Below, one piece after another: positions 1 to 6,174 of a stretch of 7,827 nucleotides of DNA (within the stretch, counting starts at the first letter, position 1; each line of letters begins with the position of its first letter). This DNA comes from Streptomyces sp. NRRL S-350 (GTDB taxonomy: Bacteria; Actinomycetota; Actinomycetes; Streptomycetales; Streptomycetaceae): positions 1 to 7,827 of the forward strand of contig NZ_JOHO01000117.1 in the NCBI RefSeq assembly GCF_000719705.1, in the 5' to 3' direction. Made by a program: the position numbers and the translations under genes. The notes beneath the pieces are model-generated. The model was not told the origin of the DNA. It saw only the letters and a program-made list of their open reading frames with translations, and did not search any database.

Positions 1-1004
1 GGCATGACGGTGGACAAGATCGCTGCGGTGACGTTCACCAGCGCGGACCGGGTCCGCGACGTGATCCACAATTTCAACGCGGACGGCTTCGACTCGCTCT
101 ATCCGAAGTACAGGGGCGGCCGGCCGAAGACGTTCACCCTGCCCGAGCGACGCGAGATCAAGAAGATCGCCAAGTCCAAGCCGGCCGAGCACGGCCTGCC
201 GTTCTCGACCTGGAGCCTGGCCAAGCTGGCCGACTTCCTGGTCGCCGAGGGGGTGGTCGACGACATCAGCCACGAGGGCCTTCGGGTCCTGCTCCACGAG
301 GAAGGCGTCTCGTTTCAACGCGTGAAGACCTGGAAGGCCTCCCGCGACCCCGACTACGCGGCCAAGAAGGCCCGCGTCGAGCACCTCTACGCGATTGCCG
401 ACGGCGAGGTCATACCCGAGGAAGGCGAGCCCGAAGTCGTGTTCTGCATGGACGAGTTCGGGCCACTCAACCTTCAACCACACCCCGGCCGGCAGTGGGC
501 CGAACGCGGTGGCAAGGGCAAGAAGCCCGACCGTGAGCCAAGACCCCGCCGGCGGGCGACCTACGCCCGCCCGCACGGCGTCCGGCACCTGTTCGCCGCC
601 TACGACCTCGCCAAGGACCAGCTCTATGGCCATATCAAGAAGACCAAGAACCGCTCCAAGTTCCTGGAGTTCTGCCGCTACCCACGCTCGCTGCACCCAG
701 CCGACGTGCGCATCGCGATCATCTGCGACAACTACTCCCCGCACCTGACGACCAAGCGGTGCCAGCGGGTCGGAACCTGGGCGGCGGCGAACCACGTCGA
801 GATCGCCTACACCCCGACCAACAGCTCCTGGCTCAACCGCATCGAGGCCCAGTTCACCGCCCTGCGCTACTTCGCCCTCGACGGCACCGACCATCCCAGC
901 CACAAGGCCAGGGCAGCATGATCCGCCGCTACATCATCTGGCGGAACAAGCATGCCGCCGACGAACGCCTACGCGTAGCCGTCAACAGGGCAAACGTTGC
1001 CTGA
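1..1004 (+). pseudogene. IS630-family DDE transposase, 5'-truncated and frameshifted near the C-terminus
   Basis: The product would cut and join the ends of its insertion sequence. Frame 1 is open from base 1, so the ATG at base 4 is probably internal and the first few dozen residues lie outside the window. Counting from that ATG, a helix-turn-helix stretch occupies about residues 1-40 (TVDKIAAVTFTSADRVRDVI, then GGRPK). The catalytic acidic triad follows as D150 (FCMDEFGPL), D242 (IICDNYSPHLT) and E281 (SWLNRIEAQF), the usual IS630 arrangement. Frame 1 ends at a TGA (919-921) after HKARAA. The family's normal ending, QGSMIRRYIIWRNKHAADER, continues in the frame one base back and stops at 1004, so one base seems lost near 907-911. 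All three catalytic residues precede the lesion. Programmed -1 frameshifting or a sequencing error are alternatives. Confidence 0.85.
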
Positions 1005-1015
1005 TGCGGCACTAG
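1..1015 (+). mobile_element. IS630-family insertion sequence, 3' part, truncated by the window edge
   Basis: The region holds the transposase gene and, just after its restored stop at 1004, a short tail ending in CTAG at 1012-1015. IS630-family elements insert at TA and often at CTAG, so the end was placed there. Read inward on the complementary strand, the terminal sequence would start GTGCCGCATCAGGC; this is my candidate for the right inverted repeat. The left end lies outside the window, so neither the repeat pairing nor the target duplication can be confirmed. Family membership is clear from the transposase; the exact boundary is inferred. Confidence 0.7.
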
Positions 1016-1222
1016 AGTGCATCGCCGAGTGGCGGCCGAGAGTCCTCGCCCGGTCGATCCCGTAGCCGGCGGACCGGGGATCCCGCGACCGCGGTCAGCC
1101 GCCGCTCGGCGGGTCCGGCGCGCGTTGCGCCCGGGCCGGCCGGTCATCTGTCCGTGTGACTTCGCCACTCGAACAGCGCGGTCCCGGACTGCGGCAGATC
1201 GCGAATACGGGATGGTCTGTGC
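1005..1222. other. Intergenic region between the IS end and the 177-residue gene
   Basis: This GC-rich stretch follows the transposase stop and leads into the next gene. I see no convincing gene: the open frames crossing it have compositions typical of shadow frames. A promoter for the gene at 1223 should lie here, but I could not pick out trustworthy -35 and -10 elements. GGGATGG at 1209-1215 is a weak ribosome-binding candidate for that gene. Confidence 0.4.
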
Positions 1223-1756
1223 ATGAACGAACAGTCGACGATGCCCGAGCCGCTGCGCCGGATGGTCCGCGAGATGTTCAGAGACGTGCTGGGGAACCTG
1301 GCGGAGGTGCTGTGGCATTCCCAGGCCGATTCCCATGACTGGCGGAGGATGCCGGGCTACCGCCTCACAGATGCCGCCGACACCCTGAACCTGATGGCGA
1401 ACATTCATGCGGCGTACCTGCTGAAGAGCGGTCTCTCTGAGGATGCGGTGCGTACCTACGTCCAGCTTGAACAGGGGCGCAAGTACGAGAGGTGCCTGGA
1501 TTCCCAGGAGGCCGATCAGACCTTGGCTCGCATGTTCAACCAGTCGGGCGCGAGCCTCGGGATCGGCTCATCCGCCTGCCGTGGTGATGCCCCGGAGTAC
1601 TGCGACCAACTGGAGGCATTGCTGGCCGGGTGGCGGGCGGCGGGCTCGGAGGAGGACGACGAGGCGCTGTTCGGCCACCTCCCGCCAGCGGTCGCGGACC
1701 GGGCCCGAAGGATCGCCCGGGCCCTGGAGGAGGAGCCGCAGCCGTCCTCGGTCTGA
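1223..1756 (+). CDS. Hypothetical protein, 177 residues, probably helical and cytoplasmic
   Basis: I do not recognise the family. The reading frame is supported by strong third-position G/C and a balanced residue make-up, unlike the Pro/Arg/Ser-rich alternative frames. No signal peptide or membrane segment is visible. Long helix-forming stretches dominate, for example LRRMVREMFRDVLGNLAEVL near the start and VADRARRIARALEEE at the end. Three cysteines lie mid-protein, in YERCLD, SSACRGD and PEYCDQL. ATG 1223 was chosen as the first in-frame ATG, with weak GGGATGG seven bases upstream; ATG 1241 (MPEPLRR) is an alternative. The gene stands alone, downstream of an insertion sequence and convergent with a decayed minus-strand gene, so context gives no clue to its role. 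Existence is likely; function is unknown. Confidence 0.7.
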   Translation: MNEQSTMPEPLRRMVREMFRDVLGNLAEVLWHSQADSHDWRRMPGYRLTDAADTLNLMANIHAAYLLKSGLSEDAVRTYVQLEQGRKYERCLDSQEADQTLARMFNQSGASLGIGSSACRGDAPEYCDQLEALLAGWRAAGSEEDDEALFGHLPPAVADRARRIARALEEEPQPSSV

Positions 1757-1758
1757 CC

Positions 1759-1771
1759 CCCGGTGGCCGGG
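1759..1771 (+). terminator. Weak candidate terminator hairpin just after the 177-residue gene
   Basis: CCCGG-TGG-CCGGG forms a five-base-pair stem with a three-base loop, three bases after the stop codon. There is no T-run. The stem is short and such structures arise by chance in very GC-rich DNA, so this rests mainly on position. Confidence 0.2.
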
Positions 1772-2160
1772 ACCTCTATCGACGGGCCCGGCCACTGGTA
1801 TCAGCCCAGCCGGCCTTCCCGGATGTCGGCGGAGCAGTCCTCGGCTTAGAACGTCCGCGCAGCTCAGGGGGCCTGTCGGTCCAGGTGGGTTCCGGCCGGG
1901 TGTTCTCAGCCGCGGGTGGCGAAGGCGATCTCGTAGGGTGCGTGGCCTGCAAGGGCGAGTACGCCCGTGAGCAGAGCGGTCCACGGCGGGTCACAGCCCT
2001 CGATGGCGACTACCGACAGCTGGGACACCGCCGCCGGCTTGACGTGAAAGCTGGTTATCGGGCTCCCCGATTTTACCGAGCCGTCGCCTGCCCGCCCCCG
2101 GCCCCGCTGCCGGCCGGTACGTCGTCGCGAGGTGGTGGGCGTCCTCGGCTCGCGAAACCG

Positions 2161-2286
2161 GTTGTAGTGCCGGCGCGGGCTGACCTCCCGTTCGGCGGCG
2201 GCTTTGTCGAGCGCGGCCTACCAGGACCTGCGGCGCCTTCGCGCATCCAGCGCCGCAGATCCTGGTAGGCGGCGTGGTGGGCAAGC
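2161..2286 (-). repeat. Diverged repeat, copy A (partner at 5395-5518)
   Basis: Starting at GTTGTAGTGCCGGCGC, the 126 bases here align almost without gaps with 124 bases at 5395-5518. Shared blocks include CTCCCGTTCGGCGGCGGC, TCGCGCATCC and CCTGGTAGGC. The two-base length difference falls inside the segment forming the left arm of the hairpin at 2217-2269. Both copies encode the same protein segment on the minus strand, so this is an old gene duplication or a second import of the family, not a recent repeat. Confidence 0.8.
2217..2269. repeat. Strong inverted repeat, 19-base arms and 15-base loop
   Basis: The left arm (2217-2235, CCTACCAGGACCTGCGGCG) and right arm (2251-2269, CGCCGCAGATCCTGGTAGG) are reverse complements except at one position. 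The loop is 2236-2250. In the related sequence at 5395-5518 the right arm is recognisable but the left arm is not, so the symmetry is specific to this copy. It lies inside a decayed reading frame, where it changes the frame. Confidence 0.9.
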
Positions 2287-2340
2287 CAGCGCTGGGCCGG
2301 CTGCGCGGCGGGCCGGTCGTCCCTGCGGGTGTGCCGCGCA

Positions 2341-2597
2341 ACGACGAGCCGATCTCCGATCCCGCCCGGCCTGTGGGTGGTCCGCTCATGGTCGACATGT
2401 AATGCTGGTGAGGGGTACGGCAGTATCCCCGCACGCGGCAGCGCCCGTCCGGACGCCGAGCCCAGCTTCTACCCGCTGTCCCGTTTCCCATTTCCGGCAC
2501 ATGGACGGCCACGGTTTCCCAGCCGGCGGGCGGGCTTTCACTGCCAACACGATGGCAGTTCCGGGCGGGAGACGAGAAAATTGAGGGGATTAGTCGG
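2341..2597. other. Intergenic region upstream of the Cys-repeat gene
   Basis: No reading frame here looks like a real gene: third-position bias is poor and the products are rich in Arg, Pro and Ser. The similarity between the two diverged repeats has already ended before this stretch. The region should contain the promoter of the gene at 2598, but I could not define one. GAGGGG at 2583-2588 is that gene's ribosome-binding site. Confidence 0.4.
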
Positions 2598-3173
2598 ATG
2601 CCAGGTCAGACCGGCTGGACCGGATGCCAGAACTGTCGCGCGATGTACTTCAGCGGCAGCACTGAAGTGTCGCCCGACCATGGCCCGGGCAGCAACGGTG
2701 CTTGTGCCGCCGCGACCCCGGCTACCCCTGGGGGGATCCTCCCAGGCCCCCATGTGGCGGTGCCGGAATGGCAGTTCCAGGCCGAGATGAATCCCACACA
2801 CCGGGGTGATTTCACGGTCACCGGCTGGACGGGCGACTTCTTCCGGTGCACCACATGCGATGGGATGTTCAGTATCGGCGCCGGTGCGGTGAATGGCGTC
2901 TGCCCTGGACGCCTGCCTCATCGGGAGCAGACCGCGGTGGGCTCCTTGCTCGTTCTGGGCCATCACGAAACCGGAGACACAGGCTACTTCTTTGCCACAT
3001 CCTGGAGCGTCCGCGACGCTTTCGCATCGGGGTGGGCGCTGTGCGGGCATTGCGGCCTGATGTTCTTTCACGGGGATCCCAGCGACCAGGGCGTCTGCCC
3101 CGAACCCGGTGCGGACACGCATCACGCAGTGTCTGTGGACTTCGGAGCGGAGTCCGCGTTCGACGACTTCTAG
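2598..3173 (+). CDS. Three-repeat Cys/His protein, probably zinc-binding, 191 residues
   Basis: The protein consists of three successive units with a CxxC...C...H pattern: C10/C13/C36 with H52, C84/C87/C102 with H108, and C149/C152/C167 with H175 or H176. Each CxxC is followed by an aromatic patch (RAMYFSG, DGMFSIG, GLMFFHG), and units 2 and 3 contain GVCP. This resembles repeats of the type CxKCxGLFF...GxCPAGGxH that I know from uncharacterised Streptomyces proteins; the family name escapes me. Four ligands per unit suggest one structural zinc each (inference). No signal peptide or membrane segment is seen. ATG 2598 is preceded by GAGGGG with a nine-base gap, a good ribosome-binding site. 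The role is unknown; protein or carbohydrate binding is possible. A helicase remnant follows directly after the stop. Confidence 0.85.
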   Translation: MPGQTGWTGCQNCRAMYFSGSTEVSPDHGPGSNGACAAATPATPGGILPGPHVAVPEWQFQAEMNPTHRGDFTVTGWTGDFFRCTTCDGMFSIGAGAVNGVCPGRLPHREQTAVGSLLVLGHHETGDTGYFFATSWSVRDAFASGWALCGHCGLMFFHGDPSDQGVCPEPGADTHHAVSVDFGAESAFDDF

Positions 3174-3436
3174 CTGTACGAGGCCACGACGTTGGTGACG
3201 CGGACCGTCGGCTGCACCGGGGTGGGGCCGTCCGCATCGCGGGCAGTCTCCGCGCAGCGGTGTCGATGGACGACCAGCTGATCTACGGCCCGCACGTCTA
3301 CTCTCTGGGGCTTGCGGAGGCCATCGACCGCAAGCTGCTCGCCCCGTTCGAGATCGTGGTCCTGGAGCTCCGCGACCCGCTCGGCGACCGCCAGGCCGCC
3401 GAGCGGCAGGGCGTGCGCACGACGACCAGGCTCTGA
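3174..3436 (+). pseudogene. Remnant of a DEAD/DEAH-type helicase with helicase-associated domain
   Basis: From ATG 3266 the frame reads SMDDQLIYGPHVYSLGLAEA, IDRKLLAPFEIVVLELRDP and on to a TGA ending at 3436. This matches the join between the two helicase lobes in large actinobacterial helicase-associated-domain proteins, where SMDD...FGPVAYxLTLSEAID precedes a strand like YQVVCVDIRDP. The Walker A and DEAH motifs and all of lobe 2 are missing. Just after the Cys-repeat gene stop, LYEATT (3174 onward, another frame) may be a decayed LYMTATPR motif, hinting that homology starts there with a later frameshift. With under one hundred residues left it cannot be an active helicase. The left limit is uncertain. 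Confidence 0.65.
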
Positions 3437-3510
3437 CGATCCAGGGCGCATCAGACGGCCAGCCAGCACCCCTCGGAGTCCCATCCCCACTGGGTGGTGC
3501 AACCCGTCTC

Positions 3511-3554
3511 CACGTACGCGTGACGTGATCGCAGGGCCACCTCACGCGTACGTG
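3511..3554. repeat. Perfect 13-base inverted repeat
   Basis: CACGTACGCGTGA (3511-3523) and TCACGCGTACGTG (3542-3554) are exact reverse complements separated by 18 bases. Each arm contains the self-complementary core ACGCGT, so the arms could also be paired binding sites. The repeat lies between a convergent gene remnant and a gene, three bases before the terminator hairpin at 3557-3586. It may form part of a double terminator or be a protein-binding site. Confidence 0.85.
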
Positions 3555-3556
3555 AA

Positions 3557-3586
3557 GCAGGCCGACTCCCGTAGGAGACGGCCTGC
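3557..3586. terminator. Bidirectional terminator-like hairpin between convergent genes
   Basis: GCAGGCCG (3557-3564) pairs with CGGCCTGC (3579-3586). After one A-A mismatch, CTCC pairs with GGAG around a CGTA loop. This gives an eight plus four base-pair stem. It begins 38 bases beyond the stop of the minus-strand secreted protein and follows the plus-strand helicase remnant, a classic place for a shared terminator. There is no T-run on either side, common for actinomycete terminators. Confidence 0.75.
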
Positions 3587-3624
3587 CCTGTGCCCGCAGC
3601 CCCGTCAAGCACGAAGCCTGTGGG

Positions 3625-4053
3625 TCAGCAAACGTTCATCGTCGGTGAATACACTCCGTACACAGCACCCGGGACGCCGATATACGCCTGAGCCTGGACG
3701 TAGCAGCCGATCCGCCAGTCGGTAGACTTCCCCCAGATTTTGCCTTCGCCGTAATATCCGGGCGTCGGATACGAGTAGTCGTTGTAGTGGCCGTCCCCGC
3801 TGTTAAGCCACATCTGAGTTGAATCGTTGAGGATGGTTCCCCCGCCAGTGATCTGAATGAGGGGCTGTGACCATCCCGGACTGCCACCAAAGTGAAGACA
3901 CACCGCTACCCTCGCCCCAGTGGTTAGTGGCACGGAAGCGCCGCAGCTATAGGTGTCGACGGCGTGGGCCGGAAGAGCAGTAGCAGTCATGGTGAGAGCC
4001 GAGGCAAAGGTGAGCGCAACAGCTCCCGCCAGCCGCTCCATTGCACGCTTCAT
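3625..4053 (-). CDS. Small secreted protein with four cysteines, 142 residues
   Basis: The N-terminus is a textbook Sec signal peptide: basic KRAMER, a hydrophobic run (AGAVALTFASALTMTATA), and a likely cleavage after A29-H30-A31, leaving a mature chain of about 111 residues. The mature part is rich in Gly, Tyr, Ser, Trp and Thr and has four cysteines (C37, C52, C117, C142), enough for two disulfides, the last being the C-terminal residue. This suggests a compact extracellular beta protein; I do not recognise the family. ATG 4053 is preceded by GAGAGGA with a ten-base gap. Codons contain more A and T than in neighbouring genes, which may mean recent acquisition. The gene is monocistronic and ends at the terminator at 3557-3586. 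Confidence 0.85.
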   Translation of the reverse strand: MKRAMERLAGAVALTFASALTMTATALPAHAVDTYSCGASVPLTTGARVAVCLHFGGSPGWSQPLIQITGGGTILNDSTQMWLNSGDGHYNDYSYPTPGYYGEGKIWGKSTDWRIGCYVQAQAYIGVPGAVYGVYSPTMNVC

Positions 4054-4327
4054 TGCCAGTTTTTCCTCTCAGGTGGCGACTTCTCTGACGATGAATCCAG
4101 GATGAGCGCGAGTCGTTGATCAGCGAATGCAATGGAGACTTTTGGCTTGAAGACGCCGCTGCATGCCCGGAACCGGGTAGGCAGCCCTTGGAGAAATGAG
4201 GCATAGCAGACGGTATACACCCCCACAATGTCGGTGCTCAGCGTCGTGGACGGCTCCTACCCCACGCCGCGTGGTGCCGGGTATTAGGGGAGTACGGGGC
4301 GTCGAAGTGCGCCTGACCGTCCTTGTA
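4054..4327. other. Leader and intergenic region of the secreted-protein gene, AT-richer than its surroundings
   Basis: This stretch separates the minus-strand operon remnant (terminator 4328-4356) from the minus-strand secreted-protein gene. Bases 4080-4240 are clearly less GC-rich than most of the window. It must carry the promoter for the gene at 4053, read leftward, but no -35/-10 pair stood out. A minus-strand frame running through 4238-4365 is the out-of-frame continuation of the frameshifted gene to the right and has shadow composition. Confidence 0.45.
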
Positions 4328-4356
4328 GGTCGGCGCCGGTCCTGACGGCGCCGGCC
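4328..4356 (-). terminator. Terminator-like hairpin closing the minus-strand operon remnant
   Basis: CGGCGCCG at 4331-4338 and 4346-4353 pair around a seven-base loop, and the flanks (GGT at 4328-4330, GCC at 4354-4356) add two more pairs beyond one mismatch. The hairpin starts nine bases after the stop of the last minus-strand gene. No T-run follows. Its core is itself palindromic, so a protein-binding site is also possible. Confidence 0.6.
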
Positions 4357-4364
4357 AAGGATCC

Positions 4365-4987
4365 CTAGTCAGGCCTCGTGGCCGCTTCGGCGAGGGCGGC
4401 GCGGGTTGCTCCGGCCAGCTTCGCCGGGTGGGAGGCCAGGAGGGGGAACCGTCCCAGCACCACCATGGAGGGGGGTTCCTGCGGATAGTCGTCGAGGGAC
4501 CACTCCTCCTCTCCCGCGTAGAAGAAGAGGCGCCAGCGCTTGCCGTTGTACTGGAGCTGAACGAACCCCTGGTGCTGGGAGTCGTCAGGATCTTCGAAGA
4601 TTTCAGCCGTAGTGCCGGGGACGACCAGGTCCGCGAGAAGTTCTGCTGTCTGGTGCAGCGCTTCGGCGTATGAGCCGGGCATGGGGCGTAGCAGGGGGAC
4701 GGAGGAGAACTGGGTGAAGAGGTGCTTTGCGGTGCGCGGGGACGGTTGGAGCTTGAACAGGTCAGGGCTGCGGCGATGGCGCCGGCCTGCTCGGGAGTGT
4801 GGAGAGCCCAGGGGGAGGACAGCAGCGTCGCCAGCCCATCGATGCTGGCCATGGCGGTGTCTGCGAGCCAGGCGGCGGCTTCCGGGCGGCCCTCGAAGTC
4901 GGTGACGTCGTCGATCCCGCAGCCGTTGAAGGTCTCGCCCACGTCCTCCAGCAACTTCTGCCAGGAGGTCTTGGTGGTGTTGCTCAT
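4365..4987 (-). pseudogene. Hypothetical protein of about 207 residues, broken by one frameshift
   Basis: From ATG 4987 the frame reads MSNTTKTSWQKLLEDVGETF and on to PEQAGAIAAAL, a natural-looking acidic helical protein. Near 4761-4769 it loses sense, and the neighbouring minus-strand frame continues naturally as DLFKLQPSPRTAKHLFTQF, then YNGKRWRLFFYAGEEEWSL and PPSMVVLGRFPLLASHPAK, ending at TAG 4367-4365. The total length is one base short of whole codons, so a single lost base around GCC-CT-GAC explains it. The lost base could also be a sequencing error. The misread frame has no early stop, so a long aberrant product would be made. No signal peptide is seen. The start overlaps the stop of the 43-residue gene as ATGA, indicating coupled translation. 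I do not recognise the family. Confidence 0.7.
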
Positions 4988-5115
4988 GCGGCGCCGCCGT
5001 GGAGCGCGAGCAGGGCGACGCGGTGGGGTCCATGCACTGTGACGGCGTAGACGTCGTCCCAGTGCCCGTCGTTGTCGGCGTCGGGGCAGTTCGTCGTGCT
5101 GCGTTCCTTGCCCAC
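4984..5115 (-). CDS. Small 43-residue protein coupled to the next gene
   Basis: The start is GTG 5115, preceded by AAGGAAG with a five-base gap, a good ribosome-binding site. The product begins VGKERSTTNCPDADNDGHWD and continues DVYAVTVHGPHRVALLALHG to GAA and a TGA. Third positions are almost all G or C, and the residue pattern (an Asp-rich D-x-D-x-D-G turn, then alternating hydrophobic strands) looks protein-like. The D-A-D-N-D-G stretch resembles a short calcium-binding loop, but this is only a resemblance. The stop overlaps the next ATG as ATGA, so the two were probably translated together. The frame stays open upstream to a TGA at about 5193, but no better start is seen. I do not recognise it. 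Confidence 0.55.
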   Translation of the reverse strand: MGKERSTTNCPDADNDGHWDDVYAVTVHGPHRVALLALHGGAA

Positions 5116-5199
5116 GGAGGCTTCCTTCGCTGCAGTCGGGTCGGCAGACCAAGCTAGCGGCGGCCGGCGGGGCTGTTTGGTATCGCTCGATCAGGTGAC

Positions 5200-6140
5200 T
5201 CAGGCCGACTTGGCGATCCCGGTACGGGTGGCCGGGCGGGGGATGCGCAGCGGGATCGCCCCGGCCCGGGTGGCGCGCGCGACGGCGAGAGCAGCGCGGT
5301 GGCGTTCGCGCTGCTGACGGGCGTGCTCGTCGATGTCAGTGGCTGGGGCGTCTTCGATCGCGGGCCGGTGGGCGCCCTCGTGCTCGCGCAGCCAGTTGTA
5401 GTGCCGGCGCAGGATCGCCTCCCGTTCGGCGGCGGCCTCGTCGAGTGCGGCTTGGCGGGCGGCGGCGTCCTCGCGCATCCGACGGCGCAGGCCCTGGTAG
5501 GCGATGTGGTCGGCGAGCGGGGGCCGGCCCGACTGCGCGGTGGGCGGTTCATCGCGGTGGGCGGGCCGGTCGTCTGGGTCCTCGTCGTGCTGCACCACGG
5601 CGGCTGGGCCGACGCGGACGTCGATGGCCCGGGACGGTGCCGGGCCGCAGTTGCTCGAGGTCGGTGAGGATACGGCGGTGGTGGAGGCGGAGCTGGGCGG
5701 CCCAGGCCGGGGAGTCGGCGACCGCGCGAAGGCGGCGGGTGGTCGAGTCGTAGCCGGCGAGGTGCCAGTGGGCGGCGGCCTCGGCGCCGACGACCGTGGG
5801 CCAGCGGTCGCGCAGGCCTCCGCCGGCGGTGCCGAGGGTTCAGCCGTGGGCGGCGACCAGGGCGAGGAACATGTGCCCGTACGGTCTCCAGGCGCTCGAG
5901 GAGCAGGTAGCGGGCGGTGGCGGTGTGAAGCTTGTTCGGCGGCCTGGCCGGCAGCTGCCAGCGCAGCGGTGCGGGAGGTCTGCCGACGGGCGGCGCGCCG
6001 CGCGGTGAGTCGGCCAGCGGAGTACGGGCCAGCCGAACGAGGGCGTTGGTCCGGTGGGTGTCGACGGCGTCCCGGGCGGTCTACAGGTCGGATCCGAGGA
6101 CGTCCTCGCGGCTGGAGCCGGTGGGGCGGGAGGCGGCCAT
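5200..6140 (-). pseudogene. Degraded gene for a protein of about 313 residues, at least four lesions
   Basis: One protein can be followed through three frames. From ATG 6140: MAASRPTGSSREDVLGSDL, then a TAG (6083-6081) where CAG for Gln is likely, then TARDAVDTHRTNALVRLART and PPNKLHTATARYLLLERLET. Near 5881-5883 the frame shifts to YGHMFLALVAAHG, then a TGA (5842-5840), then LRDRWPTVVGAEAAAHWHLA, AGYDSTTRRLRAVADSPAW and LRLHHRRILTDLEQLR. Near 5641-5648 an extra base shifts it again to RAIDVRVGPAAVVQHDED, AALDEAAAEREAILRRHYNW and the end at 5200. The C-terminal third is rich in Arg, Ala and Glu and probably a coiled helix. The family is not recognised, but a second partial copy lies at 1906-2340. 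ATG 6140 lacks a clear ribosome-binding site; the true start may be further upstream. Confidence 0.7.
5395..5518 (-). repeat. Diverged repeat, copy B (partner at 2161-2286)
   Basis: This is the better-preserved copy: its minus-strand frame runs unbroken through RMREDAAARQAALDEAAAER and LRRHYNWLREHE. It lacks the inverted symmetry of copy A, because the segment equivalent to the left hairpin arm reads GCGGCTTGGCGGGCGGCGGC and is unrelated to a reverse complement of the downstream arm. Confidence 0.8.
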
Positions 6141-6174
6141 GGCCGCGCGGAGCTCGGGCCAACGGCGTCGTGTG

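Larger units (their letters stand above)
1906..2340 (-). pseudogene. Decayed fragment related to the C-terminal part of the gene at 5200-6140
   Basis: Read on the minus strand from about 2325, the fragment encodes DDRPAAQPAQRWLAHHAAYQ followed by LRRWMREGAA. After a frame change across the hairpin at 2217-2269 it encodes AALDKAAAERE and RRHYNRFRE. These match, in order, DDRPAHRDEPPTAQ, LADHIAYQGLRRRMRE, AALDEAAAERE and RRHYNWLREHE in the larger gene to the right. After the match the frame stays open through PITSFHVKPAAVSQL and WTALLTGVLALAGHAPYEI to a TGA at 1908-1906, an ending different from the other copy. No start codon or N-terminal region is present. It is therefore a fragment with a foreign or diverged tail; the tail could also be the end of a separate gene. 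Function unknown. Confidence 0.6.

Noticed and set aside
2538..3608. 356-codon minus-strand frame opposite the Cys-repeat gene
   Set aside because: Arg/Pro/Gly-rich composition, no ribosome-binding site, and it overlaps a gene with clear repeated motifs on the other strand.
4238..5152. Long minus-strand frame of 304 codons
   Set aside because: Only the part from ATG 4987 to about 4765 is protein-like. Before it lies out-of-frame sequence over the 43-residue gene, and after it the Ser/Pro/Thr-rich composition shows it has left the true frame.
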